This document shows, piece after piece, positions 50,201 through 62,200 of a DNA stretch of 64,000 nt. The position numbers were made by a program, and so were the translations under genes. Position 1 is the stretch's first letter. Each line of letters starts with the position of its first letter. A model generated the notes under the pieces. That model did no database searches. It had not been told where the DNA came from and saw only the letters and a list, made by a program, of their open reading frames with translations. The DNA is from Aspidapion aeneum (Eukaryota > Arthropoda > Insecta > Coleoptera > Brentidae): contig OY755038.1 in assembly GCA_963576565.1 (NCBI GenBank), positions 200,171,013 through 200,235,012 on the forward strand, in the 5' to 3' direction.

Positions 50201-53200
50201 TTGAACCTCAACTAGAAACCTCTTAGATAAAGTTATTTTTTTATGGAAAGGGTTTTAAAGACACACCCAAGATCAGGATTTAAAGAAATCACAAGGCATA
50301 TATTTTATTTGAAAAAAACGCATCAGGGTTTAAAGAAATCACATGACCTAATTTGATAAAATTCTTATGGTCAAAAAAATCTGAAAGGATAAACCCTCAA
50401 ACCGGCTGTTTTTATTGATTTGAGATGAAATGACCTTGCTGCTGCACTCCCAACCTTTTTATGCGTTTAAAAACATAATCATTTAGATTATTCTTGAGAC
50501 AACTTTTTACAACTTTTTTTCATTGGCCTATGCTATTTGTTATGGTAAACAGCTGATAACTGTCAAAAAGTTATCTCAAAAATTATGATATAGAGTTTAG
50601 TAATGTTTTTTTGGTAGGAATGAAAAAAATACTTACAGAGCTCATAGTAACTCTTTGGAGAAAGCAAAGAAGTTCTAAGTTCAGCCAACATGGCGCTGGC
50701 ATTTTTAAGGGCATCCATTAGTTTGCTTTTGTCAAGAGCCCTTTTCATGTGAAAGGCTTGAGCTTTAACCACTCCAAGGGCATCATGGAGGTATTTCTCT
50801 TGTTCTTCTACTGGTGAAACCTAAAAATGCACAAATTGTGGGCTTACAATAATTAGGTTCATTTCAAATAAAATCAATCAAAAATAAATGGATCCATGAT
50901 GGATCTAATACCTTCCTAGCCCATGCGCACACTCCAAGTAAACTCCACGTCATATCAGCCTTGAAAAAAGTTTTTTGTAAATATGTCATAAACAGAAGCT
51001 CCTACGAAGTTTCTGGTTATACAATATAATACAATTTATTCAAATAGTTCAGAGCAATATTATAATTATTATTAAGCATCAAGCTAGTTTACAGTTAATT
51101 CTAATTAGAAAATAGGAACACCTAGGTAACTTGATACCTGTATGTGCTTAAAACGTTTATAGATATTATTTGTCATTAAGTTAAAATAATTAAAATACAA
51201 ATTAAGTAATAAAAAACTTAAATCTAGACGAAAACTAACACAAATAAAGGAAAGAAAAAACATTTATGACCACAGTATTCTGATAAATGGAAGTTTATGT
51301 TGCCAGATGTAATTTTTGGCATGTTCTGAAAATTTTTGTTTCTTTTCGATATTTTTATATTGGTAGGTAACAAATTGTATATTCGTGGTCCCAGATAATT
51401 TATTGACATTCTGTAAAATTCACAATGTATAAAAATATAATGTTTTAATATTATTGATTTTGTTGTTCTACAACAAATGTGTTGGATTTAGGTTATCTTT
51501 ATCATATATTATTTTTAAAATTCTGGTTTGAATTACTTGAAGAGGTTTGATTCCATTTTCATATATGGAGCCCCACGCTAGTATACCATATCTTAACAGT
51601 GATATAATGACACTAATGAGTTTTTTTTTAAAGTATGGGTTTTTATACATAAAATTTATAAACCAAAGATTTAATGTTCTTATTCTGTTATTCCATATGC
51701 TTGTGCCACTTGGTTGGAGTCTATTACAATACCAAGATATTTTGTGAGTGCTACTTCAAGAAGCATTTTGTCAAATGTGTCAATTTCTATATAATTAAAA
51801 TTTGGACGATTTATATCGGTTTTGGTAAATGCAATGTTTTTTTCATATTTCATATATTAAGTGTGAGTTTATAAAGATGTAACCACTTGTCTATAAAGTT
51901 AGCATAACAACTTTGAAAATTGAAAAAAATTATATGCTTATAATTTGCCGTTAATTATCCGTAAATTAGTTGTGAAAACATTGCCGTGCCGTTTTTTTTT
52001 TAAATTGTGTTCTAACTTTATATAAAGTTAGTAGAACACCTATAGAAATAATAAATTTATTCAAAAAAAATTTAGTGCAACATTTTCCGTTAATTATCCG
52101 TAAATTAGTTGTTTAAACAAAAAATTTGTCGTGCCCGTTTTTTAAAAAAAATATGGTGTTTTGCTAACTTTATATAAAGTTAGCAACACACCTATAGAAA
52201 TAATGGATTTATCTAAAAAAAATTAGTTCACAATTTACCGTTAATTATTATCCGTAAATTAGTTGTGAAAACAAAAAAATTTGCCGTGCCCGCTTTTTAA
52301 AAAAATATAGTATTTTGCCAGCTTTATATAAAGTTAGCAACACACCTATAGAAATAATGAATTAATCCAAAAAAAAAATTGTGCACAATTTACCGTTATT
52401 ACCCGTAAATTAGTTGTGAAAACAAAAAATTTGCCGTGCCCGTTTTAAAAAAAATATGGTGTTTTGCTAACTTTATATAAAGTTAGCAAAACACCATTTA
52501 AAAAAAATGGACACTCCAAATTTTTTGTTTTCACAACTAATTTACGGATAATTAACGGCAAATTGTGTACAAACTTTTTTTTAGATAAATTCAATATTTC
52601 TATAGGTGTTCTGCTAACTTTATAAGAAGTTAGGAGAAAACTATTTTTTTTTTGACGAAAAATGGGCAACTTTTTTATTTTTACAACTAATTTAAGGATA
52701 AATAACGGCAAATTGTGCACTAAATTTTTTTTAGATAAATCCATTATTTCTATAAGTGTTCTGCTAACCTTATATGAAGTTCGCAAAACACCATTTTTAC
52801 CTTCCTAGCCCGCATAGCAATAGCTAAAAAAGGTATTATTTTCGACAAAAAAAGTTTTTTTGAGATAACGCCAAAAATGTGTTATTTGGATGTATTTTGA
52901 CCATTAAATTACCTCGAAATCAATGATTTTGACCTATCCTAAAAATATCATCGTGATGTCCGTCTGTGTGTCTCTGTGTGTGTGTATAATATTTCTGTCC
53001 GCAACACGATAGCTCGCAAATCGCTAAACCGATTTCCATAAAAATTTTAGGTAAAATAGTGTTCCACACTCTTACAAGCTGACTAGATTTTGGTCAAAAT
53101 CTATTAATGCTAATGACAGTTTTTTAACAATTAAAATTAAATTTTTGAAAATTAAAGTAGGAGCTTTAGTTTCTGAGATATTTACAAAAAACTGTTTCCA

Positions 53201-56200
53201 AGGCTAATATATTATCATAGCTTCACTTAAAGTGTGATAGGCTAGCTAGAAAGGTGTCAGATCCATTTTTTTTTAAACAGGCACGGAAAATTTTTTGTCT
53301 TCACAACTAATTTACGAATAATTAACGGCAAATTGTGTTTTTTCCTATCATTTACGATTATATATTTTAACTTAAATTAATAGGTATCACTGATAAACCT
53401 AATACTATCTGAGGGCACGGCAGTGCCTCGCCAAGTTCTCGCTAACCATCTTTTCTTGAAACATTTCAGCCGATATTTGACCTACCTAAAACTCTACTTC
53501 GGAATGAGCTACAAATCTCAAGCTTTGCACAGTCGTAGATCTCCATGGAGTTAACAACCCCTCCAAGTTTCATGGAATTCCATAAACTAGTAAAGTAGTT
53601 ACGAAATTTCAAAAAACGTCGAAATTGCCACTCACTCACACCCGGTTCCAACGACTTTCTCGTGGGTGCCCGCTCACGCGTCACATGATTTCAATATGAA
53701 ATTTTATGACAGTCATGTGACGCGTGCGCGGGCACGCACGAGAATGTCGTAGGTGGGCACTGGGCTTCATGTATAGATCATCAATATTCTACTGTACTTC
53801 CAGAGATGCTACAAAGCTGAAATTTGGCAGACTGATAGAAATTATGACCAAACCCCTGGAAAAAATCAAAAAACCCCAAAATTTTAATTTACTCCCCTCC
53901 CCTATACATTTAAAGTTATGTAAAAGTAGCATCACCCACTTCCAGAAATGCTAGAGTTGAGCTTTGGCAGACTGATAGGAACTATGATTAAACAATAGGA
54001 AAAAATTAAAACACCCCCAAATTCTAATTTACTTCCCTCCCCTATAAATGTAAAGTTAAGTAAAAGTAACATTGCCTACTTCCAGACATGCTAGAGAGCT
54101 GAGCTTTGGAAGACCAATAGTAACTATGATAAAGTTATAGAAAAAAATTAAAGCACCCCAAAATTTATAATTTACTTCCTTCCCCTATAAATGTAAAGTT
54201 ATGTAAAAGTAACACTGCCCACTTCCAGAAACGCTAGAGAGCTGAACTTTTTAAGACTGAAAGACAATATGATAAAACTATATGAAAAAATTTAAAAACA
54301 CCATTGACTTCTATAGGGCGTTATACAACTCAATGAAAAACACATAAAAAACACCAACATTTTAATTTACTTCCCTCTCCTATAAATGTAAATTTATAGA
54401 AAACTAACATTGCCCACTTCCAGAAACGCTAAAAATTATGATAAAACCATGGGAAAAAATTTAAAAAGTCCAATATTTTCATTTACTCTTCTCCCCTATA
54501 AATGTAAAGTTATGTAAAAGTAACATTACCCACTTCCAGAAACGCTAGAGAGCTGAGCATTGGAAGACTGATAGGAACTATGATAAAACTATAGGACAAA
54601 ATTTAAAAACACGACAATTTAATTTATTTCCCTCCCCTATACATGTAAAGTTATGTAAAAGTAACATTGAGCACTTTCAGAAACGCTAGAGAGCTGAGCT
54701 TTGGAAGGCTTATAGGAACCATGGAAAAAAAATTAAAGTAAGGCATTGCAAAAGTTTTGAACAATATTCTGCATATTTTACTACTTTTAAAATTAAGTAT
54801 TATCCAATTCTTTTAAAAAAGAAGTAAAATCATAACAAAAACATTTCATGTAAAAAAAGTCAAGTACGCGAAAATGGCATTCCATAAAAAAAAATGAGAT
54901 AAAAGTAAAACCAAGTTCTCCAATACAAATTTCAAAAGGAAAGGTTCTTACTAGTTTGGAAATATTTTTCTAAATCTTTTGCTAAGAGTGTGAGGGACTG
55001 TGGTAAGATTGTGAGGGATTATGGTAAGATTGTGAGGGACTGTGGGAAGATTGTGAGGGATTGTAAAGGACTGTGGTAAGATTGTGAGGGATTGTGATGG
55101 ACCATGGTAAGATTGTGAGGGATTGTGGAGGACTGTGGTAAGATTGTGATAAATTGTGTAATGATTAAGAGATTCTGGTGAGAGTATGAGGGATTGTGAG
55201 AGATTATGACAGATTGTGGGTGATTGGGAGGGATTGTGTAAAGATTGTGAACAGATTGTAAGAAATGTGTACACCGATTGTGAGAGCTGTTCACCCCTCA
55301 TATATAAGTATCCTGGTGTATGTAAGTGGTTCTTGAGATTTCCTAATTTTAGTTAGTACATGTATAAGCCACAGTGGCAGTTTTTTTTTAAATTTTAATT
55401 TAAAAAAAACTACTTATCTAAAAATTTTTAATTTAAGATTCTTCATCCTGTTTATGGGTATAATAAATGAACCAAAAATTCTTAAAATCAATGAGTTGGT
55501 CTGCCAAAACACTGGTTCATCAACTAAACTTTATTGCCATAAATCATAATTATTAAAAGAAAAAATGCAACAACAAACTTTACAATAATAAAAAGAAACT
55601 TTAAGTAAATAAAATACACATAGGTGCACATAAATACTAATTATTTACATTTCTTAAAAGTCAAAAGTGATTCTACTTACAATTTTTAAATGTTTTATGT
55701 TTTTGCAAAAATAAAAAGATGTTTAATGTGCTTTAAAAACACAAAGAAAATGATAAAATTTCATATTTTATAAAAAATATATATTTTTTAAATTTTAGAA
55801 CTTTTAAATCCATATGCAGGTTTCAGTATAAATAACACATTTTTTCTTTATAATTTTTCATGACCAAAAGATTAGTAAGATTTGCCTTGGTTATTTTGTC
55901 TTGCAACCATTGTCCTCTTATTCATTTGGGTAAAGGTCAATATGCTTACAAGCAAATGAAATAAATTAATTTAAATAGAACAAACAGTTCAATGTCCACT
56001 GGTTTTTATGTGTATTTCAAAATACACAGTCTCTAGATATAGGTCATTTAATAATTTTTGAAATAACTTTATATTGATAGATAATATAAAAACTAGCCAG
56101 TTAAAAAAGTTGCCTCGAAAATTATTAAATTAACTGTAGAACCTTACAATTTTAAGGGTGCATGTTCACATGAGATTATTTACAGAAACATGCTCTCTAC

Positions 56201-59200
56201 TTTAAACTCTTTATCCATTTGAGAGTATCTACTATAGTGAATTTGTTCTTGCCTGATTCACTAACTTAAATTAGTGCTATTAGCACTGTCACAATTCAAA
56301 ATCGATTGAAAGTTCAAGAGTTGATGATTCAGCAGCCCTTCCACTAGTGGGTCTATTGTGGCTCAGTTCCAGAGTTACTCTCCAATATTATATTCAATCT
56401 ATCCACTAGATAACAGCTCTGATAGCCAATTAAAGCTGTCTGATAGTTACCCTTCAAAATTTATTTATTTTGCAAATAATGTTTGCAAGAGCAGTTCTCA
56501 ATTAGTAAAAAAATGTATAAAAAAATATATTTATTTTGATAGTCTCTACAAAGAGTTTTGCATAAACTATTACATTTTGTAGATATGAAATGTTTAGAAA
56601 AGGCTGATCAATAATAGGGTAGGAAGGACACTTTCATATTAGATTTTTTTTTAGAAATAAAATTTCGGACTTCCATTGTCTTTATTTATTTTAAAACACG
56701 ACGTTTCGGTTAGTAAGTATCTCTAACCGTTATCAAGTGTGAACTAAACAATCTAGTCTCTAGGCTACTACTTATACTACTTGGTGTGCAGTCAGGTGTG
56801 ACGGCCCGCCCCCTTTTTTAATCCTAAGACGCCTGTTTTCCTTAAGGAGTGGTTTCCATATGTTTGGTATGTCCGTGCTTGGTTGACTGAAAACTTCTTT
56901 ATTCTGCATTATATACGCAGTTTCAATAAACTTTCGTTTTCGCCAATGCGACTCCTTATGTAAAACTTTAGCTTCTGACCACTGAATCCTGTGATCATTT
57001 GACCAAGCATGATCTGCTAAACCGGATTTTTCAATATCCCCTAATTGGGTACTTTTTAGATGTTCATTTACTCTAACCTGAAGAGGGCGTTTCGTTTCAC
57101 CTACATATGATTTACCACACTCACACGGGATTTGGTAAATACATTCCTTATTATTTGAGGGATTGTCTGGTTTTGTTTTAGTTACAAAACTTCTTATCGT
57201 ATTTCCCGAAGAAAATACTGTTTTTATATTATAGTGTTTAGCTATTCGTCTTATGTTTTCTGAAATCCCTTGAACATATGGAATGTTAATAACACCTAAC
57301 GGATTATTATTTTGAGAATTTGGTACATTTAGTTTGTTTTTAATTTTAAATATCGTTGAGTTTATTAATTTCTCGGAATAACCATTCTGTTGTAAGTCCT
57401 TTTTAATGTTGTTAATTTCTGTGGTTAATTCTTCATTATTACTACAAATATTTACGGCTCTTAAATACAAACTTCTTATAACTCCTTGTTTTGTTGCAAC
57501 AGAATGATTAGACTTAAAAATTTAGGTACTGTCCCGTGTGTGTAGGTTTCCTATATACAGTGGTTTGAATGTTTTTGTCTAATCGTTTGACAAGAACATC
57601 CAAAAAAGGTAAGGCCGAATCTTTTTCAATTTCCATGGTGCACTTGATTGTTGGTCGAATACCGTTTAAATGGTGTAGAAAATTTTGTAGTTCGTCATCA
57701 TTTTCCGGCCATATAATAAATGTGTCATCCATGTATCGTAGCCATAGTTTTGGTTTGACTCTTGCTGTGTTGATCGCATGGCCCTCGAACCACTCCATGT
57801 AGATGTTTGCTACCACTGGCGAAAGAGATGAACCCATTGGGAGTCCGTCATTTTGCGCGTAAAACTTATCTTTCACTTGAAAGTAAGAGTTACGGAGACA
57901 GAGCTCCAAAAGATCCATCACCCCCTCCACCGATAGCGTTGTTCTCTCGTGAAGTGTATCATCAGTTTGTAATTTGTTTTTAATGATACTGAGTGACTCA
58001 TTTATTGGCACGTTGGTGTAGAGACTTTCTACATCAAAACTTACAAATCTATCGCCGGGATCTAATTCGATACCTTTTAAAACCTCCACAAAATGTTCCG
58101 AGTTTTTGACAAAAGATTCGGACTTACCCTGTAGTGGTTGAATTATGTCCAACAAAAACCTCGACAAAGTGCTGGTCGGTCAGTCCCTGGAGCTGGTAAT
58201 TGGTCGCAGTGGTATATCCTTCTTATGGATCTTTGGTAATCCATAAAAATGTGGTGCCTTACTGTGGTGTGGAGTCAGGCGGGATCTAGCAGCGTCCGGG
58301 ATATTTTCAGCATACTTCTTCAAAGTCCTGTAGATGCGTCCTTCTATGGTGGTGGTTGGGTCTTTGGGTAGTTGCTTGTAGTCTTCTTTCTCCAGAACTT
58401 CTTGGATCTTTTTGTCGTAAGTCTCGACATCCATGATCACCGTTGCGTTTCCTTTGTCGGCCGGTAGAATCTTGATTGATTTGTCAGCCTGCAGGTTCTT
58501 GATTGCCCGTTGTTCTTGACTGGTGATGTTTGTCTTTTGTTGCTTCTTTCTGTCCAACGTTGTTCTTACTTTATGGCGAAACTCATCAGCTTCGGGTTGA
58601 GGTAGACTAACGGTCTCTATTGCTGCAATAATTTCCAGTGTCGGTGTCTGTGCCGGTGCAATGGCGAACTTAAGTCCCTTACTGAGTACCAATTCTTCGT
58701 TGGTGCTCAGAGTCCTTTTGGAGATGTTCACTATAGTGCTTGGTGTTGTTGAGTCTCTTCTATCTTGAGTACGTGTCTGTAGTTTCTTGAGTTTTTCTCG
58801 GTGAGTTGATCGTATCTTCTGTCGTTCTCTGTTGCACGTACTGTCAATTTTACTCAGTATCGGTTCGTAGTCTTCCTCCCATGTGTGTCGTCTAATTTCG
58901 TCAAATCGCTCCTCCATGTCGGCGTTGAAGTTGGCTTTTCTCCATCGATGGTAACTGATTTGGGATCGGATTAGTGCTTGGCTTGTCCTCTCTAAGATCT
59001 TCTTCGTTCTCACTCCCGGAAAGTTGGCTTTTAGGCGGAAACCAACCGGAATGACACCACTGTCGCGCGCCTCGCACAAGAATGAAATGTGTTCTTCTTC
59101 CTTTATCACTTTAAGTTTGGTCTTCTCGTAGCCTCTGAATAGATTGTTGATTCCGGGTCCGTACCGTTCTTCAACTCTTTGTTTGAAACTCGTAGACAAT

Positions 59201-62200
59201 GATTGTGTAGAAATAAAATTTCGGACTTCCATTGTCTTTATTTATTTTAAAACACGACGTTTCGGTTAGTAAGTATCTCTAACCGTTATCAAGTGTGAAC
59301 TAAACAATCTAGTCTCTAGGCTACTACTTATACTACTTGGTGTGCAGTCAGGTGTGACGGCCCGCCCCCTTTTTTAATCCTAAGACGCCTGTTTTCCTTA
59401 AGGAGTGGTTTCCATATGTTTGGTATGTCCGTGCTTGGTTGACTGAAAACTTCTTTATTCTGCATTATATACGCAGCTTCAATAAACTTTCGTTTTCGCC
59501 AATGCGACTCCTTATGTAAAACTTTAGCTTCTGACCACTGAATCCTGTGATCATTTGACCAAGCATGATCTGCTAAACCGGATTTTTCAATATCCCCTAA
59601 TTGGGTACTTTTTAGATGTTCATTTACTCTAACCTGAAGAGGGCGTTTCGTTTCACCTACATATGATTTACCACACTCACACGGGATTTGGTAAATACAT
59701 TCCTTATTATTTGAGGGATTGTCTGGTTTTGTTTTAGTTACAAAACTTCTTATCGTATTTCCCGAAGAAAATACTGTTTTTATATTATAGTGTTTAGCTA
59801 TTCGTCTTATGTTTTCTGAAATCCCTTGAACATATGGAATGTTAATAACACCTAACGGATTATTATTTTGAGAATTTGGTACATTTAGTTTGTTTTTAAT
59901 TTTAAATATCGTTGAGTTTATTAATTTCTCGGAAAACTAAATGTACCAAATTCTCAAAATAATAATCCGTTAGGTGTTATTAACATTCCATATGTTCAAG
60001 GGATTTCAGAAAACATAAGACGAATAGCTAAACACTATAATATAAAAACAGTATTTTCTTCGGGAAATACGATAAGAAGTTTTGTAACTAAAACAAAACC
60101 AGACAATCCCTCAAATAATAAGGAATGTATTTACCAAATCCCGTGTGAGTGTGGTAAATCATATGTAGGTGAAACGAAACGCCCTCTTCAGGTTAGAGTA
60201 AATGAACATCTAAAAAGTACCCAATTAGGGGATATTGAAAAATCCGGTTTAGCAGATCATGCTTGGTCAAATGATCACAGGATTCAGTGGTCAGAAGCTA
60301 AAGTTTTACATAAGGAGTCGCATTGGCGAAAACGAAAGTTTATTGAAGCTGCGTATATAATGCAGAATAAAGAAGTTTTCAGTCAACCAAGCACGGACAT
60401 ACCAAACATATGGAAACCACTCCTTAAGGAAAACAGGCGTCTTAGGATTAAAAAAGGGGGCGGGCCGTCACACCTGACTGCACACCAAGTAGTATAAGTA
60501 GTAGCCTAGAGACTAGATTGTTTAGTTCACACTTGATAACGGTTAGAGATTCTTACTAACCGAAACGTCGTGTTTTAAAATAAATAAAGACAATGGAAGT
60601 CCGAAATTTTATTTCTACACAATCATTGTCTACGAGTTTCAAACAAAGAGTTGAAGAACGGTACGGACCCGGAATCAACAATCTATTCAGAGGCTACGAG
60701 AAGACCAAACTTAAAGTGATAAAGGAAGAAGAACACATTTCATTCTTGTGCGAGGCGCGCGACAGTGGTGTCATTCCGGTTGGTTTCCGCCTAAAAGCCA
60801 ACTTTCCGGGAGTGAGAACGAAGAAGATCTTAGAGAGGACAAGCCAAGCACTAATCCGATCCCAAATCAGTTACCATCGATGGAGAAAAGCCAACTTCAA
60901 CGCCGACATGGAGGAGCGATTTGACGAAATTAGACGACACACATGGGAGGAAGACTACGAACCGATACTGAGTAAAATTGACAGTACGTGCAACAGAGAA
61001 CGACAGAAGATACGATCAACTCACCGAGAAAAACTCAAGAAACTACAGACACGTACTCAAGATAGAAGAGACTCAACAACACCAAGCACTATAGTGAACA
61101 TCTCCAAAAGGACTCTGAGCACCAACGAAGAATTGGTACTCAGTAAGGGACTTAAGTTCGCCATTGCACCGGCACAGACACCGACACTGGAAATTATTGC
61201 AGCAATAGAGACCGTTAGTCTACCTCAACCCGAAGCTGATGAGTTTCGCCATAAAGTAAGAACAACGTTGGACAGAAAGAAGCAACAAAAGACAAACATC
61301 ACCAGTCAAGAACAACGGGCAATCAAGAACCTGCAGGCTGACAAATCAATCAAGATTCTACCGGCCGACAAAGGAAACGCAACGGTGATCATGGATGTCG
61401 AGACTTACGACAAAAAGATCCAAGAAGTTCTGGAGAAAGGAGACTACAAGCAACTACCCAAAGACCCAACCACCACCATAGAAGGACGCATCTACAGGAC
61501 TTTGAAGAAGTATGCTGAAAATATCCCGGACGCTGCTAGATCCCGCCTGACTCCACACCACAGTAAGGCACCACATTTTTATGGATTACCAAAGATCCAT
61601 AAGAAGGATATACCACTGCGACCAATTACCAGCTCCAGGGACTCACCGACCAGCACTTTGTCGAGGTTTTTGTTGGACATAATTCAACCACTACAGGGTA
61701 AGTCCGAATCTTTTGTCAAAAACTCGGAACATTTTGTGGAGGTTTTAAAAGGTATCGAATTAGATCCCGGCGATAGATTTGTAAGTTTTGATGTAGAAAG
61801 TCTCTACACCAACGTGCCAATAAATGAGTCACTCAGTATCATTAAAAACAAATTACAAACTGATGATACACTTCACGAGAGAACAACGCTATCGGTGGAG
61901 GGGGTGATGGATCTTTTGGAGCTCTGTCTCCGTAACTCTTACTTTCAAGTGAAAGATAAGTTTTACGCGCAAAATGACGGACTCCCAATGGGTTCATCTC
62001 TTTCGCCAGTGGTAGCAAACATCTACATGGAGTGGTTCGAGGGCCATGCGATCAACACAGCAAGAGTCAAACCAAAACTATGGCTACGATACATGGATGA
62101 CACATTTATTATATGGCCGGAAAATGATGACGAACTACAAAATTTTCTACACCATTTAAACGGTATTCGACCAACAATCAAGTGCACCATGGAAATTGAA

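Noticed and set aside
54951..55301. 116-codon frame rich in His, Asn, Pro, Ser and Gln
   Set aside because: It is a translation of the ~20-bp minisatellite.
57569..57802. 77-codon frame present in both Penelope arms (also 62023-62256)
   Set aside because: Antisense shadow of the RT core; duplicated only because the element is.
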